Below are positions 1-11,210 of a stretch of DNA of 64,000 bases, piece by piece. The notes under the pieces are model-generated. The model saw only the letters and a program-made list of their open reading frames with translations. It was not told the origin of the DNA and searched no databases. Origin of the DNA: Rhaphigaster nebulosa (lineage: Eukaryota; Arthropoda; Insecta; Hemiptera; Pentatomidae); assembly GCA_948150685.1 (NCBI GenBank), contig OX411309.1, positions 101,955,770 to 102,019,769 on the forward strand, written 5' to 3'. Position 1 is the first letter of the stretch. Every line of letters starts with the position of its first letter. A program made the translations under genes and the position numbers.

Positions 1-540
1 CGGTAAAGTAACTTTCCACCTTAGGACATATGATGTGAGAGCTAGCAGGAAGCTTGGTGGAGCCCATCCCGTTGGATTAAAACTGTCAACTTGTTTTTGT
101 TCTCTGTCAACCTATTTTGTCGAAGTTGGAGTCGCTGAGTGATTTTCCATCTTTTAGCAGAAACTGAAATCAAATGGTAATTATTTTTGACATAATGAAC
201 AAAGGGAATGACAGCCTAATTTCGAAATTCTAGCCATTATCAGTATTAGATATTAATGGTTCAATTAGAATCCTATATCCATTTGCAATTAGTTGATTGA
301 CTCGCAACTGTCAGGATGTTTATAATACATTTAATATAGGAAATATTTGATAGGCGAACGATTTCCATAATTTTATTTATTTGAGCATAATAGTTGTGGG
401 TCCAAAATCCAATCCAGTAATCATACATTATTTAAAATATGCGGAAACATGAAAAAGCAAAATAAATATAATGAAAATATTTTTTAGACAGGCTGAGATC
501 ATAAAATTTTGATATTCCTGCTGAAACAATCAGGTAAAAC
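1..540. other. Gene-free AT-rich stretch
   Basis: No coding signal seen on either strand. The first 170 bases are somewhat less AT-rich than the rest but contain no motif I recognise. Confidence 0.5.
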
Positions 541-544
541 CGAA

Positions 545-855
545 CTCAGGAACTCAATCTTGCCGCCTCTTCTTTCAACCTCCTCCCTCTTCTAATAAAA
601 GTCAACAGTTTTTTAGCATTATCGTAGGTATTATATTTAGAAAGAAATTACACCACATCCTAAGATTAACATTGGCTGAATTAAGGTTAGTACAATCAAA
701 AAGCATAAAAAAAAAAAAAAATTCTACTTAACCTAAAAATAAAATTACTCTCGAAATCCGTCCCCATCTAAATTCTGTTCCGACTCTGTATCAGGGTGAC
801 CACAGAACACGGGATACTTGCAGAACATGCCGGGATTATGCCATACATTTTTTTG
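545..855 (+). repeat. Dispersed repeat family B, copy 1
   Basis: This stretch aligns by eye with 16150-16560 in the same orientation. Shared blocks include GTCAACAGTTTT, TATATTTAGAAA, an ATCAAAAAGCA(T/G)AAAAA block, a TCTAAATTCT block and a final AGAACATGCCG-like block. A shorter related piece (TTGACATnCGnATGATGGTATAGAAGGAT) lies near 25790-25835. No protein is encoded. It is probably a degenerate interspersed element; its class is unknown. Confidence 0.55.
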
Positions 856-1004
856 ATATTTTTTAATGTTTGTATGTATTCTTCCTTTGAGGTATCAACT
901 ATATCTAATTTGCAATGCATGTTCATAAGGGAATATAAATAAATGATATGCAGAATTGTGTGATTGTGTTGTCTTATCCTATGTCTGAAGGATTTGACTG
1001 AATA

Positions 1005-1428
1005 TATCACAAGGAGAGTACCGAACACGGGAATCACAGATTCCGATCACTTATATATATATATATGTTGTAGGATAGGGTTCCCCAATGTTTGTTTTAA
1101 GTGGTTAGACGCAATTCGCTTTCTTTCCCGAGAAATATCGATTTGAAGTTCTTGGTGTTATATAAGAAGACGAGGCGGCTACTTTGATTTTAGAGTGCCT
1201 GTGGCCTTGCGGTAATGCGCCTGATTATGATTCTGCAGATCTTCAGTTCGAATACCCAAAATGGTGTTGTTTTTTTCTTTTTATTGTTTTTTATATCTCT
1301 GATATTTATAAATGATTAAATAATGGATTTATTTAAATTTGATTTAATAAATAAGATTTTTTTTTCAATTTAGCTTTTTTTGTGGTTATTATTTCTTAGT
1401 TATTTACATGTTCTTTTTTTTGTTTTAA
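1005..1428 (+). repeat. Left arm of a 1.5-kb inverted-repeat structure
   Basis: This arm matches the reverse complement of 2095-2520 almost end to end. Shared landmarks, in order, are an AAGGAGAGTA block, GATCACTT, TGTTGTAGGA, GCAATTCGC, ATATCGATTT, AGTTCTTGGTGTTAT, a tRNA-like core, ATATCTCT(G/T)AT, AATGATTAAATAATGGATT and TTATTATTTCTTAGTTATTTAC. The central spacer is about 660 bp. The arms have diverged, so the structure is old. It may be a foldback element or two copies of one SINE-like repeat inserted tail to tail. Confidence 0.7.
1198..1258 (+). other. tRNA-like (pol III box A/box B) core inside the left arm
   Basis: GTGGCCTTGCGGTAATG resembles the D-arm/box A of a tRNA. AGTTCGAATACC about 45 bp later resembles box B (GGTTCGAnTCC). 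The segment does not form a full cloverleaf by eye, so it is not a tRNA gene. It looks like the head of a tRNA-derived SINE. The reverse-complement arm carries the matching degenerate copy near 2262-2330 (-). Confidence 0.45.
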
Positions 1429-2094
1429 AATAAAATATTTAATATTCAAATAACTCACAATTATACCTTCATTCGGATGTTAATCATCATAGGAACATTT
1501 GAAACATTGAGCTGTGTCACCAGCCGTACCTTTTATATATATATAGCCGTAATTATTGTTGCAATTACCTTATTTTTTTTCAAATTGATTTATGGGAAAC
1601 AATTCATTCAAATTCATGAATATTCCTCTATCATCAATCAGCCTGGAGGTGCACCAAGTATACTATATCATCTTTGTAAATTTAAGCAAGCTCAATTGAT
1701 GCAATGGAATGAATTTATATGACCAGTCCAAATTGTGACTGGTCCTATGTTGATTGTGAGCATAGAAGGTAAACTTTCTTATGAAGGTCGATCAAGTTCC
1801 AAAGCAGATAATATATAAAATCTGATAATCATAGGGAGTATAAAATGTATCATTCGAAAATAGTTAATTAAAAATAAACACCATGTGATATACATTCAGT
1901 AATGATGACATTATCGATCATTTTCAAATAACTAATTATTTTCAGGGCATAAATTTTAATTTTTAATTAATTTAATATATTTGATGATACTAATCACTTT
2001 GTTATTATATTTATTATAAATATGGTAATTTTTACTATTTTATTTCATTCATTTCAATATCACTGTCAACTTTTGAATATTTTATTGTAAAATG
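1429..2094. other. Spacer between the inverted arms
   Basis: About 660 bp of AT-rich sequence. The longest frame (1477-1722, +) has no recognisable motif, and no transposase-like sequence is visible. Confidence 0.5.
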
Positions 2095-2520
2095 ACAAGT
2101 AAATAACTAAGAAATAATAACCGTAGAAAACAGCTTAATTGAAAAAATTGTCATCTTTATCAAATTAAATTAAACTTAATGAATCCATTATTTAATCATT
2201 TATAAACATAAGAGATATAAAAAATGAAAAGATAAAAAAAAATATCATAATTTCGAGGATTCTAACTAAAGATCTGTTGCATTATAAACAGACGCGTTAC
2301 TACGAGTCCACAACCATTGTTGAGTTAAAATTCTAAGTAGATAACACCAAGAACTTTAAATCGATATTTTGCGCGATCGATATTTTTATTGAATGAAAGC
2401 GAATTGCGCCTTTCCACTTAGCGCAAACACTGGAGGTCCTCTTTCCTACAACATATGTAAAAGTGATCGAAATTTCTGATTCCGATGTTTGCTACTCTCC
2501 TTGTCAGTAGTAATTTATAA
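2095..2520 (-). repeat. Right arm of the 1.5-kb inverted-repeat structure
   Basis: Reverse-complement partner of 1005-1428, with the same block order. It includes a degenerate tRNA-like core read on the minus strand. Divergence between the arms is moderate, with small indels. Confidence 0.7.
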
Positions 2521-2689
2521 CCCAATGAAAATGATTTTGAACCAATTTAAAACTGTTTTGACCTTGATTAGGATTCCATTTATATGAGTCCAGCGACTTA
2601 AACACTGGACCATATAAGTTTTGAGTTTTCATCAGGTTTAAAAAAATATTAAAACTATAGAAGTTAAACTCATCTATTTTATTAAAATC

Positions 2690-4290
2690 AATAAAAATGT
2701 GAAAAAATTAACCCATAGCCCATAATTAACAAATTGTCCACATACAAAAGTACATACATACCTTTACTAAATAAACAGTAATAACTTTCACTTCTCAAAA
2801 ATCCTCCCTTTTCCATCACTTCAGTTAACCGTTCGTACCAGTACTTACGATTTTTTTCAATCCATATAAGGTTTTGACTTATGACCTTTTTAGTTTTAAA
2901 ATATAACGTTCTGGAACTAAACTTCCACTAGGCGGTTTTAAATAAACACCTTCGTCTATTCTACCATATAAAAATGTACCTTTAACATCCATTTGGTTAA
3001 TTTCATATTTCCTATGCACCGTAACTGACAATATGATCCTTAGAGTATGCATTTTTAAGACAGGCGAATAATTATCTTCAAATTTTTGCTTCTGCTGGTA
3101 ACCTTTGACTACTAACCTTGCCTTATGCACTGTTGTCTTACCTGGAAAAAACCCACTTGGTGTCTATTGGTTAGATTGGTCTTTCGGCTTCCGAATTACA
3201 TCCCAGGTCTGACTCTCTTCCAGCACAGATAGTTCCTCTTTAACAGCATTCATCCACGCCTCTCTGTCGTCTCTCCATCTTAGCTCCTCATAGGTTGTTG
3301 GTAGTTCAGTCCCTTCAGTTAGTAGAGCGAACATAGCTTCAATCTTCACTGTTTATTTTTAACTCATAATCTTCTTGCAAAGCTGGCTTCTTCCTCATTC
3401 TTTTACTTCTTCCCCATTATTCTTGGCATTTATCTTCTTTGGTCTTCTGATATTTCATCTTCTTGAGTACTCAGGGGCTGTTTGTTCTGAAATCATTGTT
3501 TATGACACTTTTACCACGTTTTCACGTTCAGGTACATTCACATCAAACATAGCACTGCGTCCTTAAATTAGTTTCCTAGTTCTCGGATTCCATAATCTCT
3601 ATCCACCACGAGGAGCATATTCTATCATTATTAACTTCTCACTCTTGGGCTTAATCTTCTTCCTACACTCTTTCGGAACATGTTTGTATGCTACACTACC
3701 AAATATCCTCAGATTACCCAACTTAGTTTTCTTTCCTTTCCACAATTCACTAGGCGTTACTTTGTCAAGAGATACTATTGGGCTTCTATTGCTAGTATAA
3801 GGTGAATAATAAATAGCATCACCCCACATTTCTTTAGATAAATTTGATTCGATTAAAACAGTGCGGGCTTTATACACTAATGTCCGATGTATCCTTTCTG
3901 CCTCACCAATCATTTCAGAATTAAACTGAACATTTTTATTATTAACCTTAATATTAGCATAATTTGTGCCAATCCCTGTGGCTTCAAGACTAACCCAATT
4001 TTTGGCAGCACATATTTTCCTATGTGACGATAATTTAGTATAATCATTTAAGAACACAATGCTGTTAACATATTGATCAGAACAACCTGAATCAATACAC
4101 CATACTAAATATCCACACTTTTCACTCCCTGGGTTGTGCTGATGTTGTTTGCAAGGAAAGTTACTCTTCGGTTAGCGCTGTCGTCCTCAGCCCAGAAGTT
4201 CGATCCTCGTCCATGGCTGGTTCCACTTCATCCTTGGTTTCGTCCACCTCGTCCTCTAGTCACAGAAAAACATCTTCTATAGACTATCTT
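2690..4290 (-). pseudogene. Decayed, internally deleted Copia-type (Ty1/copia) retrotransposon pol
   Basis: Read on the minus strand, the pieces run in Copia order. At 4290-4110 is a Gly/Arg/Ser-rich Gag C-terminal-like segment. At 4100-4060 is the aspartic protease start with Asp-Ser-Gly intact (codons at 4085-4093). An integrase C-terminal segment follows, with GEAERIHRTL, an ESNLSKEMWGDAI block and an LRIFGSVAY block. At 3349-3164 is the linker leading to RT (EAWMNAVKEELSVLEE). At 3130-2700 is Copia RT with MHKARLVVKGYQQ, QMDVKGTFL (motif A Asp present) and LLYVDNLLI. The catalytic YVDD box is therefore YVDN. The rest of the protease, the HHCC zinc finger and the integrase core with its first two catalytic Asp are missing, because protease sequence joins straight to integrase C-terminal sequence near 3930. 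Stops and frameshifts separate the blocks, and no LTRs were found. This is a dead relic. Confidence 0.9.
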
Positions 4291-4352
4291 CTATAAAAGT
4301 ACACATCTTCTACATCTTCTATCATCAGAAACATCTTCTATAAAAGTACAAA
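4266..4352. repeat. Short local direct repeats (ACATCTTCTATAAAAGTACA-type)
   Basis: ACATCTTCTA recurs four times, and the longer ACATCTTCTATAAAAGTACA form appears at the end with a near copy about 40 bp earlier. This looks like slippage-generated local duplication just outside the 5' side of the Copia relic. Confidence 0.6.
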
Positions 4353-5475
4353 GTTTAGGTTTTTTAGAACATCTGTTTTATAAAACATACTTAAATGTTA
4401 TGCTAATCATTACTGATTAAAGACTACTATAAATAAGATTACTATAAAAAAGATAACATTAATTCTACATGATTAACTATCAACCGATACCTTATTGCCT
4501 TTAATAAATATCATCATTGTCAAAATCATCTCATTTCTAATTCTTAAACTGTGTGAAATGATTTTTTATTCATCCAGCGAACTTGGAGATCAGATTTTTA
4601 TTTTTTGTCCCAAATATTTTCTGCTCTTTTGGACTGTCCCGTCTGGTATTTTTCTGAATAATATCATTTCTTAAGTATGTATTCTACTTCTACATTTCGT
4701 AGTTACTGACCAAGATTTGGAGGTCTATGTTAATATTGAGAAAAACATGGATTTCGACGGCTATACTATAATAAACTACAGATTTCTTGAATTGTTTATT
4801 CAATTTCTTTCTAACGGTCAAATTGATTTGATTAGACGTGGTAAAGAAAGTGAATTATTATGGTTACGATAAATCTGCCCATTATGATAAATCTGAGGCT
4901 ATATTATGAAATGGGGACGTAAAAGGAAAACGCCAGAACATGTTCCTCACGAGCGGAAAATTTTCTTAACGGGAATAAGAACTCTAAGAAATGAACTGAC
5001 TCCTACTGAATGGAGGGCTTGCCAGCCACAGTAATTAGCCAGCACTGTATGTCTGGTTTTGTCTCCTCACTACCCGCATATCCTCGGGGCTAGGAGGGTC
5101 CTTCTTCAATAGTCTTCTTTTTCCAGGTTAATCTTGGAAGTTCTCTTTAGAAACTTTTAGCAATGCTCTCGACGAATAGGACTTTTGACTAATGCGATAA
5201 TTATCACTTTGTATACAGAAGCTTCTTAGTTTACTGTTTCTGTTACTTCTCGGTTTCTGTTACTTCGCAATCGAGAAATAGTCTAACCTTCAAAACATTT
5301 TCCTATTATGATAATAATATCAGATTTTTGATAATTCGAAAAAAAAAATTTTATCCACGGCAACTTGATGTACTCACAGACAGACCGTAATTTCTGTTCA
5401 TACATATATATTCGGCTTTGGAAAATTACACTATACAACACAACTGTATGGAGTAACTAACATATCGACATCACT
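4353..5475. other. Gene-free stretch
   Basis: No reading frame I can support. The part at 4900-5170 has a higher GC content and may be an eroded repeat, but I recognise nothing in it. Confidence 0.45.
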
Positions 5476-5479
5476 GGAA

Positions 5480-5690
5480 CTGAAATTATATACAACTGGA
5501 GTGGTTCTGGATGTCGCCCAAGCATTTGACAATGTCTGGATCTAAGGCTAATCTTTATCTCAAAACTCAAGACTACCACTCTCATGATGTTTAATTCTTC
5601 TCATTTTCCTCTCTTACAGATTTTTCCCTATTCGACCAGGCTCCGAGCTTTCTTCCATTCACTCGACCTTAGATACATAGAAAGATAGTT
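5480..5690 (+). pseudogene. Jockey-type non-LTR retrotransposon RT fragment
   Basis: The plus-strand translation gives GVVLDVAQAFDNVW, which is RT motif A (hydrophobic-LD-x-x-x-AFD-x-VW) of the Jockey clade. Past a stop there is a SYRFFPIRPGSELSSIHS-like segment matching the residues before the PQGS box in Jockey RT. Frames are broken within 200 bp. It lies tail to tail with the minus-strand Jockey fragment at 5880-6335, so these are two insertions or one rearranged copy. Confidence 0.7.
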
Positions 5691-5879
5691 CAGCTATATT
5701 TGACAATTGCACGAGGCATTCCTTTTAATCTCGATAACCTTTCACTTACATAAGCTATAATTTTCTTTTCTTTTTTAACTTGTTTATTGTCAAATATTAC
5801 AATCTGCTGCAATCTTGGACAGTAGGTAATAGTGATGAATATGATACATTTATACAATAAAATAATTATATTCAGCTTT

Positions 5880-6335
5880 CCTCCATAGTTCAAGTCCTGT
5901 AGGTCCAGATAGGTCTGGTGGCACGATTAGTCTTATAAATTAGAAGTATGTTGTCGATTGAGAGATAAGAGGTCCTGTTTAGTATTCCGTATAGTTGGCT
6001 GAATCTTCTGTTAAGTTCTTGTCTAGTATGTGGGTTCCATATGATCTTTTGTCCAGATTGAAGCCAAGATATCACACTGTGTCAGAACTCGGTAATGGAA
6101 TATTAATAAATGGAACTGGTGGACTGGAACTGCGATGGAATCACATGTATGAATTTCGATTCATTATCTTTTTTCCGCCACTCGTTGCACCATTGCACGG
6201 TCTTGGAGAGGAGTATTTGGAGAAAAGATGAGGCTGGTACAGGATCAGGATGGGGTGATAAAATGGCTGTATCTTTTGCAAGTGTTGCCAGGAACGTGTC
6301 GGTAGTGATAGGAATATCAACAGTAAGTAATGCGC
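5880..6335 (-). pseudogene. Jockey-type RT fragment with altered catalytic box
   Basis: On the minus strand from about 6330 the translation gives an ATLAKDTAILSPHPDP block, then WCNEWRKKDNESKFIHV, NIPLPSSDTV-YLGFNLDKR, a WNPHTRQELNRRFSQLYGIL block and SYLSIDNILLIYKTN. This is the palm (motif C) to thumb segment of Jockey ORF2. The catalytic F/YADD box appears as LAKD, so one of the paired metal-binding Asp is lost. At least two frame changes occur. The upstream palm and downstream C-terminus are missing. Confidence 0.8.
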
Positions 6336-6424
6336 TTGACAGGCGTAGATTTAAAAATGAAAGTGAAAAAAAAAACTATATTAGATCTATTAATGCATTT
6401 AGTAAGATTAACAATATGAAGTTA

Positions 6425-7425
6425 TATAATTCTGGTTTATTATTTCCAATAATAGACCTTTGTAATCGACAAAGGAAAAAATGTTTGTAACTCTCCCCTC
6501 CTCCTCAAATTTTGAAGTTTTACGTTTCAAGATACGTAGAATCCAAATGTAGAACGAAAAAAAATCCATCCGCCCTTCGTACGCAGTCCGCGGCTTTTCT
6601 CCGAGACTACCTGACCGATTTTCTTGAGATTCGGTACTAATATCACAGGTCACGCCAGGATGATCCTCGGAACTCGATATTACCATCCGTCTGTTTGTTT
6701 CAAAATAGTGGCCAATTAGAGATCTCATAAGCCCATAACTTGGCCATTTACAAAGATAGAGGAGAAATGTAAGGTGTTTTGGAATCAGCATAACAAAGCA
6801 ATCAAATAAAAATAAAAACGAAAAAAAAATCTATATAATTGCCGATTAAAGATCGAATAAGCCCATAACTCGGCCATTTAGGAGAAATGTAATATAGCAT
6901 AATGTATAATAATAATAATGTAGCAAGGTGTTTTGGAAACAGCATAACAAGATATTAAAATAAAAATAAAAAAATGAAAAAAAAATTTATATCTTGGTTA
7001 ATTATTTTCAATAATAGACCTTTGTAATGGACCAAGGAAAAAAAATTGTAACCCCCTCAAAATTTGAGGTTTTATGTTTCAAGATACGTAGAATCCAAAT
7101 ATCGAATAAAAAAAAATCCGTCTATCCGCCATAGGTTAATGTCTTCTCCTTAAATGTCTTTAACGTTTCATGTTTGTAGTATATCAACGAAAAATTACAG
7201 AGTAAAAGTTATGACGAAAAGAATACTTTATTTGTGCCTGACTTAAAAATCATGCAATTTATATTAAATTATGTAAAGAATTGTGTGAAAGGTTATTAAA
7301 TTATCTAAAAACCAAAGAAAGAATCATCAAAATCGGAGCAGTATTAGCAAAGATACAGCGTATTTTATGAGGAGTACAAGAGCCTAGACCGATAACCGAA
7401 AGGAGACGGATGCGACAGAACGTCC
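6425..7425. repeat. Dispersed repeat family C, copy 1 (long)
   Basis: Contains two partial copies of a block (CAATAATAGACCTTTG...CAAGG, followed by an AAATTTGA-GGTTTTAnnTTTCAAGATACGTAGAATCC segment) at about 6440-6560 and 7005-7120. Between them is CTGACCGATTTTCTTGAGATTCGGTAC. Both blocks recur at 52040-52445. The tail AATCATCAAAATCGGAGCAGTATTAGC-like (7320-7370) recurs, degenerate, at 52525-52570. A diverged third copy lies at 26240-26510. Repeated reading frames in it are accidental. Confidence 0.75.
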
Positions 7426-7920
7426 TTCCTCCAATCTGTCTATCTGTTGTCAACAATACCGTCTGTAATAATGGAATTTAAGAATACAAAAGCGGAAATT
7501 AACTATTTTTATATTATTTAATGGAAAGAAAATGTTTCCATGGGAACTAAATCGAAACGTTTAAAATATATTTTCAACTTGAAAAACATAAAATATATAG
7601 GTTGTGTACAGAATTGTTGTACTACAATTTTTTAAAAAACTGTTTCATTGTACTTAAATGGGAGAAGATGTGAAGAAGTTAATGCTGCTGAGTTTATTTC
7701 AAATATTGTTTGTGTGAACTTTTTAAAATTATATTAAAAAGATAATTATTATAGGACGGTAAGGGAAAGTTGTGATATGCGCGCACTGCACCAGATTTTT
7801 TAATAACTCCGCGGCAGAAGAGAAAGAAAAAAATAACATTGATCAGATGCAATAAGATGATATATAACATATTAAGAAAAATTAAAAACATCAAAAAGTA
7901 ATTTTTCATTTTTCAAAAGC
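7426..7920. other. Gene-free AT-rich stretch
   Basis: No supported coding sequence on either strand. Confidence 0.5.
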
Positions 7921-8007
7921 AGATGTTTTGGACTTGTGGAACATAAAATGTGTGCTAGAAAGAAGTTGGTCCGGGTGGCGATGAAAATAAAATAGCTGTA
8001 ACTGTTT

Positions 8008-8056
8008 ATTTCATGCCGACGTTTCAACCCACATTGTAGGTCTTCATCAGGACTCA
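8008..8056 (-). ncRNA. Hammerhead-ribozyme-like motif (Penelope/retrozyme type)
   Basis: On the minus strand, CTGATGA (8050-8044) is followed by a hairpin, ACCTAC-AAT-GTGGGT (six pairs including one G-U), and then GAAAC (8025-8021). This is the order of the conserved hammerhead core. The GAAAC is followed by GTC, giving GAAACGTC. The palindromic ACGT there could form an intermolecular stem III, as described for the short-stem-III hammerheads of Penelope-like elements and retrozymes. GGC after the putative GTC cleavage site can pair with GTC just before CTGATGA as stem I. No Penelope RT is visible nearby, so this would be a solo or relic copy. Confidence 0.5.
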
Positions 8057-8129
8057 AAAGGCTATGAAGGATGAGATAAGTTTTATTTTATTCTTGACCA
8101 CCACCCAGGCCATCCCATCTTCTTCCTGA

Positions 8130-8520
8130 TATCATACGGTCAACTATCAATACACAAAATAAAATGTGCACGTACAAAAAAATCTTGGAATTTAGTTGAC
8201 TGGTTACCCTATTTATGTATACAAAAAAATAACTAAAAATCATACAGTCTATGTTTTGCAATTTAAATTATTATAAATATTATTTATATGATAATTAAAA
8301 TTTCCTTTTTAAGCTTTGTGGATGGTCCACGCCAAAAAGTTACATTTCCATTTTTTAGAAATTATTGTCATTGAAAAGCCTACTTTTGCTAGAATTACGC
8401 TATATTCAATTTTAATTTGTACCTATTCGTACCCAAATATTTAACGTAAAAAACGGGATCCAATTTGTCTCAGAAATGAAACTGAGTAGTTTCTTAAATA
8501 AAAAAAAATCAGCGTCAGAG
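8130..8520. other. Gene-free AT-rich stretch
   Basis: Nothing recognisable. Confidence 0.5.
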
Positions 8521-8574
8521 GTTTGTGAAATTATTTGCTTTACTGCCTATATCATATAAGCTGATAAGGGTTGA

Positions 8575-9390
8575 TGAAACCTATAAATTAAAAAGTTTTC
8601 CGAAGTTTTATATACTTAGCAATCACAAAGTGTTTTTTCGTTTACAACCCATTTCCTGATATAATACCAAGGTCTCCGATGGCCTACTGGGTACCGTCCA
8701 ATCATCCATAAGTCAGGCAGATAGCTTTTGCAAACCATTCACGGTATGATAGGATTCCGTGGGCCCAGTTAAATCTTCATATTGTAGATACTCACTAATT
8801 TAAAATAATTAATATTAGATATTAAACTTTTTAAGGCCCCAGAGCCTCCTCCATAGAGGCTCCAGCATACAGTCGTCAATAACCTTAAGGTTACTGGGTG
8901 CCAAAGATTGTTTTGTATTACAGAACGGAAACTATTTTAAAGTATTTTATTGTAAAATTCAACAATCTATTTCATGTATGAACAATATATTGAATTATAT
9001 TTGTTTATTTGGTAGTTTGTACGAATATTTATGTACATATATGCATTGTTTAATTAAACTTAGTACTCAATTTCATCCATTCATTTATAACAGATCTAGG
9101 GATTCAAGAGCTCTTGCTTCACAAACATACCATGTTGAATACAAATGTTTTCTGCTGGACCTATTTGGTTTTTAAAAAAATAAAATAAATCATTGTTTTT
9201 TTCTACAAATTGGATTTACTCCAAAAATCCATTGTTCATACTTCTAAACCAAAACAGGTAATAATTACAAAGTTTAATGTAATGAAAAAGAGAATAATAA
9301 TGTGCATATTTATAAATATTAAATTTATTCTTTTATACATTTTTGAATTAATCCTATTAAATAAGAATAACAAGAAATCTTATTAGGTAT
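8575..9390 (+). repeat. Left arm of a widely spaced inverted-repeat pair
   Basis: Matches the reverse complement of 12135-12690. Shared blocks include CCTATCATACCGTGAATGG, TTTGCAAAAGCTATCTGCC, TCTATGGAGGAGGC, ACAAAACAATCTTTG and ATGCACATTATTATTCTCT (given in the right-arm orientation). The left arm carries about 220 extra bp (roughly 8955-9180) absent from the right arm. That insertion contains an AT-rich frame of no recognised function. Confidence 0.75.
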
Positions 9391-10198
9391 CTTTACTGCA
9401 TTAACAAAGCCACTGTTGACACGCTTTAGATAAATATAATCTACTTGAAGTATTAAATATGTCAGATTTTTTATTCCTGCATTTGAAAATAAATTAATAC
9501 ATTATATTAAAAAATCAAGGTCACCTAAAACAATCTAATGAACAAATAAAAAATATATGGCTATAAAAGCAAATACCAGGTTTACTTTTTTATGACGTAG
9601 TATTTTTTGCGGATATGGTTTTTCCATCAGGTGGACATGTAGGTGAATAATGAAATTTTTTTTTCTTCTGCTGGTTTCCAATATTGGTATTTCCTCTGCA
9701 ATGGGCTTCGCCTCTGCCGTTCAGAAAATAACTAAAGATATGGAAATTAAATAAATCCCATGCTCCTGAAACACCTGATGTATTTTTATTGAGGTAGCTT
9801 TTGAATAATATTTCATGGATCTTGTACAGAAATCCCATATATTTCTTCATTGAATCTTTCAGGAGTATATATTTTTTTATTTTTTTTTTAATCTAGTTAA
9901 TAAAATGTTATTATTACAAATAAATGTCGTATAACGTCCTTTATGCTGTATTGAAATATTGCTGGTATTGAAATACTTTTATTCACCAATGGGTATAGTA
10001 ATATTTCTTAATTAAAACCAATACTTGATAATGGTAAATATAAGTAATATTTTTTTTAATTGGTCTTTTTTCTGTTCAAAAAAGAATTTTTTCGGGTTTT
10101 TTTATTTTTTTTTTAAATTGTGGTTTATGTAAAAAGGTAATGAAATCATACTTTTAGTCCACAACTTTTCAGCTTCAATAATCTCATTCATAAGTGCT

Positions 10199-10276
<78 letters not shown>

Positions 10277-10735
10277 AAACCATATTTGTTTTTTGTTTTT
10301 GTAGGCATAAAGAAAAATGTTTATCTTCCACATTGATATTATAAACGCGATGTCTCTAAATTAGGAAAAATATTTTTCACTTTTAATGAAAACACAAATA
10401 TGAATGTGAATTAATTTCTGATCAAGAATGGCTTGTGAAATTTTAAAACTTTCCATTTATTTTCAAATAAATAACATAAAAGTGGAAATTATTAACTACA
10501 ACAATCACTTCTGGTTTTGCGTTTTTCGTCATTCTCCATTATCTTCTACGACTATATATGTTAGATATTCATTTTTCTAAAATCTTTAGCTTTCCAGCGA
10601 TACATTATACATTTATTTTCCTGATCTTATTTCCGAAAATTCGTTTTCAATCTGGAAAATTATTTCTCTTTTAGTTAATCATCAAATATTTTCCCAGTGT
10701 CCATTATTAAAAGACGATTCATTTTAACAAAGTCA
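9391..10735. other. Gene-free stretch with a (TA)n run
   Basis: AT-rich sequence with a (TA)n microsatellite at about 10202-10272. A minus-strand frame at 9590-9850 shows no known domain and is not called. Confidence 0.5.
10202..10272. repeat. (TA)n microsatellite
   Basis: About 35 uninterrupted TA units. Confidence 0.95.
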
Positions 10736-10739
10736 TTTT

Positions 10740-11210
10740 GAAAATCCGGCATTTAAGCCCTGTACTTGTAAGACTATTTGTAAGACTTTTTCAATGAGCA
10801 TAAAACCTAGCTGATATAAAAGACCATATAATTTTACTCTTATGTAACGAGTTCAATCAAAACTGTTAGTTCCATTTTGGAAAACTTATAAACAGATGAA
10901 AAATCGATAATATAAAGTAGCACTTCCATTAAGTCAATTTTAGCGATAAAGTTTTAATAAATATCCCTGGCATATACCAACCCTAACTACGTAATTTTGC
11001 TTTCATGCAGCTTTTCGGCTTTGAGTTAGGCTGTTCACTTGCACATACAAAGGCACAACACTAAGCATCTTGCGAGGCTGGATTATTTGTATTAAGGAGG
11101 CTTTAAAACGTGTATTTCTGTTGAAACATGGATTCAAAAATTTTCACCATCGCAATACTTTCTCTTACTGTACATTTCATTAATGGGTAAGTGAATGTAA
11201 AAAGTTTTAT
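10740..11210 (+). repeat. Dispersed repeat family A, copy 1
   Basis: Matches 14560-14965 (+), the reverse complement of 61200-61610, and in its 3' half 41700-42160. Landmarks are TTTAAGC(C/T)CTGT, GATATnAAAGA, TAACGAGTT(C/T)AATCAAAA, a CACTTCC block, CTTTTCG(G/T)TTT, and a 3' block reading roughly GGATTC-AAAATTTTC-CC-ATCGCAATACTT. The last block generates a short signal-peptide-like frame that I reject as a gene. The class is unknown. Confidence 0.7.

Noticed and set aside
1198..1258. Possible functional tRNA gene
   Set aside because: Box A/B-like sequences are present but acceptor and anticodon stems do not pair, and an inverted degenerate copy exists at 2262-2330.
6110..6490. 126-codon plus-strand frame
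   Set aside because: It is the antisense shadow of the minus-strand Jockey RT fragment.
11128..11190. ATG with a signal-peptide-like stretch (MDSKIFTIAILSLTVHFIN) followed by GGGTAAGTG, like a first exon with a splice donor
   Set aside because: The same block occurs in the other copies of repeat A (14900-14965, 42100-42150, 16560-16620 minus), where it does not stay open. It is part of a dispersed repeat.
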